A stretch of 64,000 nucleotides of DNA from Mesorhizobium sp. (GTDB lineage: Bacteria; Pseudomonadota; Alphaproteobacteria; Rhizobiales; Rhizobiaceae), in NCBI RefSeq assembly GCF_004963255.1, contig NZ_SUGA01000001.1, forward strand, positions 496,001 to 560,000, given 5' to 3'. The notes beneath the pieces are model-generated. The model was not told where the DNA came from. It worked only from the letters and a program-made list of their open reading frames with translations, and ran no database searches. Both the position numbers and the translations under genes were made by a program. Below are positions 1 through 7,770 of this stretch, piece after piece; position 1 is the stretch's first letter; the number at the start of each line of letters is the position of its first letter.

Positions 1-324
1 AAGCCTGTCATCTTCGCCTATCACGGCTATCCGTGGACGATCCACCGCCTGACCTACCGGCGGACCAATCACGACAACATCCATGTGCGCGGCTATAATG
101 AGGAAGGGACGACGACGACGCCGTTCGACATGACCGTGCTGAACGGGCTCGACCGCTACCATCTCGTGCTCGGCGTTCTCGACCGCATTCCCGAGCCGGC
201 CGGCGCGCACATCCAGCTGAGGCAGGCCATGGAAGGCAAGCTGATCGAGCACGCAGCCTATATCCGCAAGCACGGGCAGGACATGCCCGAGATACTCGGC
301 TGGAAGTGGAGCGGTAATCGATGA
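1..324 (+). CDS. xfp: phosphoketolase, C-terminal fragment
   Basis: The frame is open from the left edge and gives the last 107 residues of a xylulose-5-phosphate/fructose-6-phosphate phosphoketolase. This thiamine-diphosphate enzyme splits the sugar phosphate with inorganic phosphate to acetyl phosphate and an aldose phosphate. The family's C-terminal signatures are visible: YHGYPW at 7-12 of the fragment and [13 protein letters not shown] around 29-41. The acetate kinase gene starts 55 bases downstream on the same strand, so the pair can turn acetyl phosphate into ATP and acetate. The N-terminal part lies outside the window. Confidence 0.93.
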   Translation, partial: KPVIFAYHGYPWTIHRLTYRRTNHDNIHVRGYNEEGTTTTPFDMTVLNGLDRYHLVLGVLDRIPEPAGAHIQLRQAMEGKLIEHAAYIRKHGQDMPEILGWKWSGNR

Positions 325-379
325 CGAGGCGCCGGGCTGGGAGGATCGGGCTTGCAAAAGCGGCGGGGACCGGCCGGCC

Positions 380-1558
380 ATGACCGATGCAATTCTCGTC
401 CTCAATGGCGGCTCATCGAGCCTGAAGTTCGCCGTCTTCCAATGGCGCGACGAGCTCCATCTGCTGGTGCGTGGCAGCGTCTCGTCGATCGGCGAGCGGC
501 CCCGGCTCCACGTCGCGCCCACGGCAATGACGCCGCCGTTCGACAGGAGCCTTGGCGAACAGCCGATCTCCATCGGCACGGCGTTCGAAGCCGTTGCGTC
601 CTATCTTGCGGACCGGGGCCTCCTGCGCCGGGTGGGCCGGGTCGGACATCGCATCGTGCATGGCGGCCGGGAGTTTGTCCGCGCAATGCTGCTCGACGAG
701 CGCACGCTCGGGGCCTTGCGCAGGCTCGAGCCGCTCGCCCCAATTCACCAGGCGATCAACCTGGAGCTTGTCGACCTGGCCAGCCGCCTCCTGCCCGGCA
801 CCATGCAGGTCGGCTGCTTCGATACGGCCTTCCACGCGGCGCAGCCCGAGCACGCAAGGCTTTATGGCCTGCCGCATGAGATGGCGGAGCAAGGCATCGT
901 CTCCTACGGCTTCCATGGGCTCTCCTACAGCCATATCGCCAGCGAGCTCAACAACCGTTATGGCGCCGCCGCCGGCGGCCGGACGATCGTTGCCCATCTC
1001 GGCAGCGGTGCGAGCCTGTGCGCGATGAAGGCAGGCGTAAGCCACGCCACCACCATGGGCTTCTCGACGCTTGACGGGCTCGTCATGAGCACGCGTTGCG
1101 GCGCGATCGATCCCGGCATCCTCCTGCACCTTCTGCAGGACCGGAAGCTGTCCTCGGACGAACTTGCCGAGCTACTCTATCAGCGATCCGGTCTGCTCGG
1201 GGTATCCGGCATCTCGGGAAACATGCAGACGCTGCTTGCGTCGAAAGACCCGGCGGCGGTGCGTGCCGTCGATCTCTTCGTCTATCGTGTCGGGCGCGAG
1301 ATCGGATCGCTTGCCGCGGCGATTGGCGGGCTCGACACCCTCGTGTTCACGGCGGGCATCGGCGAGCACGCGCCCGCGATCCGGCAGAGCATCTGCGAAG
1401 CCGCGGGATGGCTGGGCGTCGGGCTCGACGAGGCGTTGAACGCGCATGGCGAAGAACTGATCAGCGCCCCGGATTCCCTGGTCGACGTGCTTGTCATTCC
1501 CGCCGACGAGGAACGTGCGGTGGCCGCTGAGTTGCTCGGCTTCGAAGGCAAAGACTAA
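380..1558 (+). CDS. ackA: acetate kinase
   Basis: Cytosolic acetate kinase of 392 residues (normal family length), interconverting acetyl phosphate + ADP and acetate + ATP. The sequence shows the N-terminal phosphate-binding motif VLNGGSSSLKF, the signature GFHGLSYSHI, the HLGSGASL loop, the SMR-type segment MSTRCGAIDPG and the C-terminal TAGIGEHAP motif. It follows the phosphoketolase gene closely, so its substrate is probably the acetyl phosphate that enzyme makes: a phosphoketolase-acetate kinase energy shunt. A strong hairpin follows the stop codon. The regulatory region of the pair is upstream of the window, so FixK control seen in neighbours cannot be tested here. Confidence 0.96.
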   Translation: MTDAILVLNGGSSSLKFAVFQWRDELHLLVRGSVSSIGERPRLHVAPTAMTPPFDRSLGEQPISIGTAFEAVASYLADRGLLRRVGRVGHRIVHGGREFVRAMLLDERTLGALRRLEPLAPIHQAINLELVDLASRLLPGTMQVGCFDTAFHAAQPEHARLYGLPHEMAEQGIVSYGFHGLSYSHIASELNNRYGAAAGGRTIVAHLGSGASLCAMKAGVSHATTMGFSTLDGLVMSTRCGAIDPGILLHLLQDRKLSSDELAELLYQRSGLLGVSGISGNMQTLLASKDPAAVRAVDLFVYRVGREIGSLAAAIGGLDTLVFTAGIGEHAPAIRQSICEAAGWLGVGLDEALNAHGEELISAPDSLVDVLVIPADEERAVAAELLGFEGKD

Positions 1559-1601
1559 ATGATATCGCCCGGAAGCGCGGGGCGCTTCCGGGCGATATCA
1601 T
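1559..1601. terminator. perfect 20-bp hairpin between convergent genes
   Basis: The arms at 1559-1578 and 1582-1601 are perfect inverted complements separated by a 3-base GGG loop. The hairpin starts directly after the ackA stop and ends 19 bases before the stop of the converging acetyltransferase gene, so it can terminate either transcript. There is no strong T-tract on either side, so RNA 3'-end stabilisation is an alternative. Confidence 0.7.
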
Positions 1602-1620
1602 CGTACGAATGCAACCGTAT

Positions 1621-2136
1621 TTAGCCCGGCAACGAGGCGCCGAGCTTCCGCTGAACCAGGACGAGCGTCGGGTCGTCGGGATCCGTCGTGACGATGAAGC
1701 CCATCTCGCGCTCGAGTTCGATCGCCGCGCGGTTTTCGCGGCTCTCGATCGACTCGATGGTCTCTATCCCATGATCGTCGGCATAACGCGCGACATAACC
1801 GAGCAACTCCCAGCTGACGCCGAGATGCTTGCGATCCTCGCGGATGCAGATGGCGACTTCGCCACGCCGATCGGCCGGATCCGCGGCGAGGGTCGCCACC
1901 GCAATCAGCATTCCGTCGGTGGAGAAGGCGAGAAAATTATGGACATGCGGATCGTCGGTGCGGGTCATCGCCACCAGCCGCTCATGCGAAACTTCCTTCA
2001 CCGCTCCGAGGAAGCGGAAGCGCAAATCCTCCGGTGTCACATGGGTGAAGAACTCGGCGACGATCGGCTCATCGTCGGGACGCGCCCGACGCACCTCGAA
2101 GCGAAATCCGGTATGGGTCGTAAGCATGGTTTTCAT
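1621..2136 (-). CDS. GNAT family N-acetyltransferase
   Basis: Predicted GCN5-related acetyltransferase of 171 residues using acetyl-CoA; the acceptor is unknown. The motif-A region lies around the RKHLGVSWELLGYVARYA segment, and the fold resembles the GNAT domain at the end of the acyl-CoA synthetase at 7771-10452 (both have a DLR(F/L)RFL segment). ATG at 2136 is preferred because AAGGGGC lies 6 bases upstream. A GTG at 2190 would overlap the end of the upstream CRP/FNR gene, so the two genes are probably one transcript. Acetyl phosphate and acetyl-CoA metabolism surround it, so protein lysine acetylation is a possible job (inference). Confidence 0.85.
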   Translation of the reverse strand: MKTMLTTHTGFRFEVRRARPDDEPIVAEFFTHVTPEDLRFRFLGAVKEVSHERLVAMTRTDDPHVHNFLAFSTDGMLIAVATLAADPADRRGEVAICIREDRKHLGVSWELLGYVARYADDHGIETIESIESRENRAAIELEREMGFIVTTDPDDPTLVLVQRKLGASLPG

Positions 2137-2182
2137 TTTCAGCCCCTTTTCAGGATTGATGCGCGGGATTGGCGCAATGGCC

Positions 2183-2827
2183 TCATTCACCCATTGCCAG
2201 CAGCGTGTCGCGTTTCAGAATTTCAATGCTGCGCAGGCTGAGCAGGCGGATCACGCCCTTCTCTTTCAGGCGGGTGAAGACCCGCGACACGGTTTCGATG
2301 GTGAGGCCGAGATAATCGCCGATGTCGTTGCGCGACATGGGCAGTTCCACCTGCCGCAACCCACCCTGACGCTCCGACATCTCGACGAGGAATGCCGCGA
2401 CGCGCTCGATGGCGTTCTGGCGGCCGAGCACCAGGAGATGTTCCTGCGCCCGGGTCAGGCCTTTGAGCGCCAGAGGCAGGAGCTGACGCGACATGTCCGT
2501 GCCTGACGGAGCGCGGAAGACCCGGACACCGGTCGCGTTGATCGCCTCGGCGAAGAAGTGATGGGTGGCGTCGGCCTCGAAACCGAAGGTCTCTCCCGCC
2601 AGGTGGAACGCGCTGATCTGCCTGCGGCCGTCGGCGAGCAGGCGGTAGATGCGAACCGCGCCGAACTCGACCTGATAGAGCGCGCCGGCCTTTTCGCCCT
2701 GGGCATAGATTTCGGCGCCTGCCGTGAAGAAGCTGACCGGCGTTGCCGGCCCTTCGAAGGCTGGCGCGGGGCTCTGATGGGGGGCATAGGACGGCAGTTC
2801 GATCTTGGCGGAGGCTTGAGCGTACAT
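2183..2827 (-). CDS. CRP/FNR-family regulator, FixK-like
   Basis: A 214-residue transcription factor with an N-terminal cyclic-nucleotide-binding-type beta roll (about 40-130) and a C-terminal winged helix with recognition segment SRNDIGDYLGLTIETVSRVF. The ETVSR pattern carries the E..SR residues with which FNR and FixK read TTGA half-sites. There is no cysteine, so it cannot hold an FNR iron-sulfur cluster and resembles FixK/NnrR-type proteins. ATG at 2827 is chosen over a TTG at 2869. TTGA-N6-TCAA boxes next to neighbouring genes make it the natural candidate regulator of this module. It precedes the GNAT gene in the same operon. Confidence 0.9.
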   Translation of the reverse strand: MYAQASAKIELPSYAPHQSPAPAFEGPATPVSFFTAGAEIYAQGEKAGALYQVEFGAVRIYRLLADGRRQISAFHLAGETFGFEADATHHFFAEAINATGVRVFRAPSGTDMSRQLLPLALKGLTRAQEHLLVLGRQNAIERVAAFLVEMSERQGGLRQVELPMSRNDIGDYLGLTIETVSRVFTRLKEKGVIRLLSLRSIEILKRDTLLAMGE

Positions 2828-2991
2828 GGCTGTGGTCCCAGTGAATCTGTGACAACAGCAATCGCCCAAATCCGGCCATGCCGAAATTCGGTTATGTCCC
2901 TACGGGAAACTACTTAATGCGACCCGGGATCACCCTGCCGAGCAGGCGTGTCGAGCAGGCCACCTGGTCCGTGCGCCAACTGGGTCCGCGA

Positions 2992-3005
2992 TTGACCACG
3001 ATCAA
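2992..3005. promoter_or_regulatory. FixK/FNR-type box
   Basis: TTGACCACGATCAA, a TTGA-N6-TCAA palindrome between the divergent CRP/FNR gene and the small ORF/alcohol dehydrogenase genes. A centre at about 2998.5 would fit a start of transcription near 3040 for the plus strand. Confidence 0.65.
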
Positions 3006-3062
3006 GGCCGGCATGATTTGACCCGGCATTGTTTGGTCGGAGCCAGCCAAGGGAAACCGACC

Positions 3063-3221
3063 ATGACCTCCGATATGATTGAAATCTGGACCGGAATACT
3101 CGGCCTTGCCTATCTTGCCGCCGCAGGCCTTTATTTCGAAATGCTCCGTGCCAGGAGGCACGTCCGAGCAAGGCATGGTCATGTCCGGCCGTATCCGGAC
3201 AGGATAAGGCGCTCGCGATAG
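3063..3221 (+). CDS. small single-span membrane protein
   Basis: A 52-residue frame with one hydrophobic segment (about 9-25, WTGILGLAYLAAAGLYF) and a strongly basic tail, implying a small inner-membrane protein. AAGGGA precedes ATG 3063 at a workable distance, and the FixK-type box lies 57 bases upstream of the start. The alcohol dehydrogenase follows 90 bases after its stop. Function unknown. The alternative is a leader region of the dehydrogenase transcript. Confidence 0.45.
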   Translation: MTSDMIEIWTGILGLAYLAAAGLYFEMLRARRHVRARHGHVRPYPDRIRRSR

Positions 3222-3311
3222 GAAAGGATGCCGGACCAGCGCGGGTTCATTGTCCGTGCCGAGGGAAAGCCGGTCCGTTCCAGTCTGTCTTTCGAGAAAC
3301 GGGGAAGCGTG

Positions 3312-4295
3312 ATGAAGGCAATGCTGCTGGAAAAGCCCGGCACGCTTCTGAATCTCGTCAACCGTCCGGACCCCTTGCCGGGGGCGGGCGAGATCAGGCT
3401 CAAGGTGGAGGCATGCGCGGTATGCCGCACCGACCTGCACGTCGTGGACGGTGACTTGCCATCGCCAAAGCTGCCGCTCGTGCCGGGCCACGAAATCGTC
3501 GGCATCGTCGATCTTGTCGGTGAAGGCGTATCGCGAGCCCGGCTTGGGCAGAGGGTGGGGGTTCCGTGGCTGGGGCACACGTGCGGACATTGTCCCTATT
3601 GCAACGCCGGCGCCGAGAACCTCTGCGACCAGCCGCTCTTCACCGGCTACACGCGCGACGGCGGCTTCGCCAGTCATGTCGTTGCCGACGAGCATTTCGC
3701 CTTCGAGCTCGATGCCGCCGCCGATCCGGTGTCGCTGGCGCCGCTCCTGTGCGCTGGCCTGATCGGCTGGCGCTGCCTCAAGAAGGCCGGCGATGGCCGC
3801 CGGCTGGGCATCTTTGGCTTCGGCGCCGCCGCGCATATCATCACGCAGGTCGCAATCTGGCAGGGACGTGAGATCTTTGCCTTCACGCGGCCTGGCGACA
3901 TCCAGGCACAGGAATTCGCGCGCTCATTGGGCGTTGCCTGGGCAGGCGCCTCCGACGAATTGCCCCCCGCCGAGCTTGACGCCGCGATCATTTTCGCACC
4001 GGTCGGCGACCTGGTGCCGGCAGCATTGCGGGCTGTCCGCAAGGGCGGCCGGGTGGTCTGCGGCGGCATCCATATGAGCGACATTCCATCGATGCCCTAC
4101 AGGCTTCTGTGGCAAGAACGGGAATTGGTGTCGGTCGCCAACCTGACCCGCCGGGACGCCGAGGAGTTCTTTCCGATCGCGAGGGACGCCAGGGTGCGCA
4201 CGCACACAAAGGTCTATCCGCTGGAGCGGGCGAACCAGGCGCTGGATGATTTGCGCATGGGCCGGCTGAGCGGCGCCGCCGTCCTTAAGCCGTGA
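3312..4295 (+). CDS. zinc-dependent alcohol dehydrogenase
   Basis: A 327-residue medium-chain dehydrogenase. The N-terminal GroES-like domain has the catalytic-zinc cysteine region (CAVCRTDLH), a GHE motif in PGHEIVG and a structural-zinc cysteine set (HTCGHCPYCNAGAENLC). The Rossmann part has the glycine motif GIFGFGAAAH rather than the canonical GxGxxG. It most resembles the AdhA/propanol-preferring NAD-dependent branch, so it probably interconverts a primary alcohol and aldehyde. ATG 3312 has GGGGA just upstream; an earlier start at 3228 has no good ribosome site. It lies downstream of the FixK-type box at 2992-3005, in line with fermentative use under low oxygen (inference). Confidence 0.9.
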   Translation: MKAMLLEKPGTLLNLVNRPDPLPGAGEIRLKVEACAVCRTDLHVVDGDLPSPKLPLVPGHEIVGIVDLVGEGVSRARLGQRVGVPWLGHTCGHCPYCNAGAENLCDQPLFTGYTRDGGFASHVVADEHFAFELDAAADPVSLAPLLCAGLIGWRCLKKAGDGRRLGIFGFGAAAHIITQVAIWQGREIFAFTRPGDIQAQEFARSLGVAWAGASDELPPAELDAAIIFAPVGDLVPAALRAVRKGGRVVCGGIHMSDIPSMPYRLLWQERELVSVANLTRRDAEEFFPIARDARVRTHTKVYPLERANQALDDLRMGRLSGAAVLKP

Positions 4296-4445
4296 CGGTC
4301 GTGAAGCGCGCGCTCGCACGGCCGTCTTATCTGCTTCAGCCGGGTTCGTTCCTGGCCGGCAGAGTCGCTCAGGATGGGTCGGGATGGCCGATAAAAACAG
4401 GCACGCAGGGCGACATTCTTCTCTCGGACGGCTTGCCGAGCTGCG

Positions 4446-4832
4446 CTATGGCTGCTCGACCCGGGCCACCTGGTAGGTGTGCATGGCCCCGTTGCGCTTG
4501 ATCGAGACGTACTCGCCGGTGACGAAGCGCTCCTCGCCGAGATGAAAGCCGACCTCATCGTCACGATCGCCCTCGGCGTAGTCGAAATACCATTGGCCGC
4601 CCGGCTTGCGCCGCAGGCGGCCGACAAGATCGTCCTCGCCGGTGCGGAAGCGGCGGACGCGGCAAAAGGCCTTGTGCGATTTCCATTCCTCCGCGTCCAG
4701 CCGTCCCTCGTTGGTGAGCGGCGCCAACACATCATAGCCTTCTTCGCGCTCTCCTTCGGGATGACCCTTCTCGCGAGCCAGAAGCAGGCGGATGTTCCTG
4801 AATTTCGGGGTGAGGTCGTGCAAGCTGGTCAT
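4446..4832 (-). CDS. conserved-looking hypothetical protein
   Basis: A soluble, highly charged protein of 128 residues that I do not recognise. It contains blocks such as WKSHKAFCRVRRF, WYFDYAEGD and EYVSIKRNG and ends MHTYQVARVEQP. ATG 4832 is preferred over ATG 4853 because AAGGAG lies 6 bases before it. It follows the thioredoxin gene on the same strand, but an 84-base gap containing a FixK-type box suggests its own promoter. Membership in the low-oxygen module is inferred from that box alone. Confidence 0.75.
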   Translation of the reverse strand: MTSLHDLTPKFRNIRLLLAREKGHPEGEREEGYDVLAPLTNEGRLDAEEWKSHKAFCRVRRFRTGEDDLVGRLRRKPGGQWYFDYAEGDRDDEVGFHLGEERFVTGEYVSIKRNGAMHTYQVARVEQP

Positions 4833-4879
4833 GGCAAACTCCTTCGAGGCCATTCCTATCGCGGCGGCCTGGGGTCACC

Positions 4880-4893
4880 TTGATCAGAGTCAA
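4880..4893. promoter_or_regulatory. FixK/FNR-type box
   Basis: TTGATCAGAGTCAA lies 47 bases before the start codon at 4832. Classical -41.5 spacing would put the transcript start almost on the ribosome site, so the exact geometry is uncertain although the palindrome is good. Confidence 0.6.
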
Positions 4894-4916
4894 ACGGGCT
4901 TCGGCTTGCCGCGGGC

Positions 4917-5366
4917 TCAACTGGTGCCTGTCGGCACATGGCCGCGAACCCAGTTGACGATCTGGCCGGCGCTCATCGCCCCCGATACGCGCGCGATTTC
5001 CCGCTGGCGGTGAAACAGGATCATGGTGGGGATGCCGCGAATGCCCAGCCTCGCCGCGATGGCCTCCTCCTTGTCGGAATTCAGCTTGACCAGCCGGATG
5101 TGCGGCTCCAGCGCCTTGGCGGCAGCCTCATAGGCTGGCGCCATCATCTTGCAGGGACCGCACCATGGGGCCCAGACGTCGACGAGGACGGGCAGGCTGC
5201 CGCGCCCGATCTGACGATCGAAATTCGCCGCGTCGATGTCCTGCGGAACTCCGGAAAACAGCCGGGCGCCGCATTTTCCGCATTGCGCTTCGGCGCTGTT
5301 TCGGTTCGGCGGCAGGCGGTTGACCACGCCGCATTTGGTGCAAACCACCAGATTCTCCTGGGTCAT
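4917..5366 (-). CDS. trxC: thioredoxin 2 (zinc-containing)
   Basis: A cytosolic thioredoxin of 149 residues with an N-terminal zinc ribbon (CTKC at 9-12, CGKC at 29-32) followed by the thioredoxin fold with active site WCGPC at 68-72 and the cis-proline segment GIPTM. Thioredoxin 2 reduces protein disulfides and is linked to oxidative stress. The ATG overlaps the stop of the upstream metal ATPase in an ATGA arrangement, so the two are translationally coupled. This suggests a job repairing thiols damaged by the metal or redox stress that the ATPase addresses (inference). Confidence 0.95.
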   Translation of the reverse strand: MTQENLVVCTKCGVVNRLPPNRNSAEAQCGKCGARLFSGVPQDIDAANFDRQIGRGSLPVLVDVWAPWCGPCKMMAPAYEAAAKALEPHIRLVKLNSDKEEAIAARLGIRGIPTMILFHRQREIARVSGAMSAGQIVNWVRGHVPTGTS

Positions 5367-7234
5367 GACCTTCTCCCGTTTCGATCGTGTTCGAGACGCC
5401 CATCGCCAAGGGCCCGCAGCGCATTAAGGATGACGGCGACGTCTATGCCCTCTTGCAGCAGTGCTCCCGCCACCGGCGTTATATGCCCCATGGCGGCCGC
5501 GATCATCGCCGCGCCCGAGAGCCCCAGCCCGACGACGATGCTCTGCAGGGCGATCGTGCGCGTGCGCCTGGCGATGCGCAATGCGTTCGCGACAGGTTCC
5601 AGCCTGTCGGTCAGCACGACCACGTCCGCCGCCTCCGACGAAGCTGTCCCGCCGCGGGCTCCCATGGCAATGCCTACGGTCGCCGCGGCAAGGGCGGGAG
5701 CATCGTTGATGCCATCGCCTACCATCATCGTCGGCGCCGCAGCCTTTTCGGCCTCCACTGTTCCAACCTTGTCGGCCGGCGTGGCGTTGGCGAAGACCGC
5801 ATCGAGATCGAGCGAAGCGGAGACCTTTTCGGCCGCCGCGCCGTCATCGCCAGTCAGCATGACTATCCGGGTGACGCCTGCCGAACGCAAAGCCTCGACA
5901 GTGCCGGGAGCATCCTCGCGTATGGCGTCTCCGAATGTGAAAACAGCGGCAAGCCGGCCATCGATGGCCAGAAACACCCTGAGCACCTGCGTGTCGCGAT
6001 ACCGACTCTCTCCGCTCTCCGCCCAGCTGGGCAATGATCCGCTTCCAAGAACAAGCGGCCTCGACCCGGCCACGACCGATATCCCATCCACCTGACCCTC
6101 GAGGCCTTCTCCCCGATGCTCGCGGACATCACAGGGTTGGGAAAACAAAAGGTTCCCATGGCGGGCAATGCGGACAATCGAATCCGCGAGGACGTGGTGC
6201 GAAGCCTGTTCAAGCGAGGCGAGCAGCCGCAGCGGTTCATCGGTTCCCTGGCCTGGAGCGACGTCGATCTCGATCAGCTCGGCGCCGCCGAGCGTCAGGG
6301 TCCCTGTCTTGTCGAAGATCGCGGTGCGTATCTGGGCGAGCGCCTCCAGCGCCGCGCTGCCCTTCATGAGGATGCCGGCGCGGGCGGCACGCGACACGCC
6401 GCCGATGAATGCGACGGGCGCCGCGAGGATCAGCGGGCAGGGCGTCGCGACCACCAAAACGGCGAGAGCGCGGATCGGATCACCGGAAAGATACCAGGCG
6501 ATGGCGGCGATCAGCAGCGTGGCCGGGAGCAAGAGCAGGGCAAAACGGTCGGCAATGCGTATGAACGGCGCCTTGGCGGTTTGCGCGGCGGCGACCATGC
6601 GCACGATCGCGGCGTAGGTGCTTTTGTCGGCGATAGCCGAGGCCCGCATGACAAAGGCCTCGCCGGCATTGACGGTGCCGCTGCGCAACGCGTCGCCGGC
6701 GCCGCGCCGCTCCGGCAGGGGCTCTCCGGTGACGGTTGACTCATCGAGCTGGGCCGAGGCGTCGATCAGGATGCCGTCCACGGGCAGCAATTCGCCGGCG
6801 CGCACCAGAAGCTCGTCACCGACCGCCACCTGGTCGATCGCGACGGTCTCGGTGCCATGTGCGGATTTCCGGTGCGCCACACGCGGCGCCCTGTCGGTCA
6901 GAGCCCTGAGATTCCGCTCCGCCCGGCCGCGCGCCAGATCTTCAAGCACGGTGCCGCCGGCATACATGATGGCGACGACCACCGCCGCCAAGGCCTGCCC
7001 AAGCAGCAGCGCCGCCGACATCGAAACCAGCGCGATGGCGTCGACGCCGATCCGGCCGATCCAGAAATCCCGCAGGATGGAGATGGCAAGCGCCGCCACG
7101 ACGGGCAGCGTTGCCGCTGTCCAGATCATATCGGGCGAGGCGATGTCGATACCGTTTCGCCAGACGCCCAGTCCGAGCGCCAGGCCGAGAACGGCTATGA
7201 TCAGCAGCGCGCGCCGCAGCACGGATTCGTTCAT
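5363..7234 (-). CDS. heavy-metal-translocating P-type ATPase, TPC type
   Basis: A 623-residue P1B-type metal pump without an N-terminal metal-binding domain. About eight membrane segments are visible. Key motifs are TGE (169-171), the transport-site motif ATPCPL with TPC at 264-266, the phosphorylation site DKTGT (308-312) and GDGIND (506-511). The nucleotide-domain HP dipeptide appears as SHHVL near 345-349. TPC instead of CPC argues against a copper pump. Sinorhizobium Nia, a nickel/iron exporter expressed in nodules, is a TPC relative with an extra hemerythrin domain that this protein lacks. ATG 7234 lies 8 bases after the DUF302 stop. Metal specificity is inferred only. Confidence 0.92.
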   Translation of the reverse strand: MNESVLRRALLIIAVLGLALGLGVWRNGIDIASPDMIWTAATLPVVAALAISILRDFWIGRIGVDAIALVSMSAALLLGQALAAVVVAIMYAGGTVLEDLARGRAERNLRALTDRAPRVAHRKSAHGTETVAIDQVAVGDELLVRAGELLPVDGILIDASAQLDESTVTGEPLPERRGAGDALRSGTVNAGEAFVMRASAIADKSTYAAIVRMVAAAQTAKAPFIRIADRFALLLLPATLLIAAIAWYLSGDPIRALAVLVVATPCPLILAAPVAFIGGVSRAARAGILMKGSAALEALAQIRTAIFDKTGTLTLGGAELIEIDVAPGQGTDEPLRLLASLEQASHHVLADSIVRIARHGNLLFSQPCDVREHRGEGLEGQVDGISVVAGSRPLVLGSGSLPSWAESGESRYRDTQVLRVFLAIDGRLAAVFTFGDAIREDAPGTVEALRSAGVTRIVMLTGDDGAAAEKVSASLDLDAVFANATPADKVGTVEAEKAAAPTMMVGDGINDAPALAAATVGIAMGARGGTASSEAADVVVLTDRLEPVANALRIARRTRTIALQSIVVGLGLSGAAMIAAAMGHITPVAGALLQEGIDVAVILNALRALGDGRLEHDRNGRRS

Positions 7235-7242
7235 GACGGCCG

Positions 7243-7629
7243 TCAAAGCTCGTCGATCATTTCCCGCAGCAAAAGCCGGACATCCTTTGCCGTCGCGGCA
7301 AGTTGCGGGTTGTCGATCGCTCCCATCGCCACCGTCGGATCGACCGCCGCCACCTCGGTCTTGCCGGGGGCGGTCTCGGTCACGATCACGTTGCAGGGCA
7401 GCATCGCGCCGATCTTGTCCTCGGCCTGCAGCGCGCGCCATGCGAAATGCGGATTGCAGGCGCCGAGGATCATATATGGCTTGAAGTCGACGCCCAGCTT
7501 GACCTTCATCGTGTGCTGGACATCGATCCTCGTCAGGATGCCGAAGCCCTTGCCGGCAAGCTTTTTGGTGACGTGTTCGATCGCCGCCGCGAACGGCATG
7601 TCGAGGCTCTTGCTGAAGTAATAGCTCAT
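7243..7629 (-). CDS. DUF302 domain protein
   Basis: A 128-residue protein with the DUF302 fold, visible as the segment YMILGACNPHFAWRAL and the downstream MLPCNVIV. The family's function is not established; members often accompany metal pumps and redox genes. It has a very good ribosome site (AAGGAGG 7 bases before ATG 7629) and opens the operon DUF302 - metal ATPase - trxC. A FixK-type box lies 79 bases upstream of its start, where a transcript start near 7674 would leave a 45-base leader. Confidence 0.92.
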   Translation of the reverse strand: MSYYFSKSLDMPFAAAIEHVTKKLAGKGFGILTRIDVQHTMKVKLGVDFKPYMILGACNPHFAWRALQAEDKIGAMLPCNVIVTETAPGKTEVAAVDPTVAMGAIDNPQLAATAKDVRLLLREMIDEL

Positions 7630-7708
7630 CGGATCCTCCTTCCATGGCGATCTTCGCCAGCAGGGACAGCTTGAGGGCAGTAGCTAGCCGCGGGGGTCGG
7701 ATGACGCT

Positions 7709-7722
7709 TTGATCCAGCGCAA
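7709..7722. promoter_or_regulatory. FixK-type box in divergent promoter
   Basis: TTGATCCAGCGCAA fits the relaxed FixK2 pattern TTG(A/C)-N6-(T/G)CAA. Its geometry favours the minus-strand DUF302 operon; for the plus-strand acyl-CoA synthetase, standard spacing would put the transcript start on the ribosome site. Confidence 0.6.
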
Positions 7723-7770
7723 TGAATGCCAGCCGCCTTCGGTGAATGTGGCGGCAAGGAGTTCTCCAGA

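Noticed and set aside
352..879. Arg/Ala/Pro-rich frame over the start of ackA
   Set aside because: It is an out-of-phase shadow of acetate kinase with typical high-GC composition and no ribosome site.
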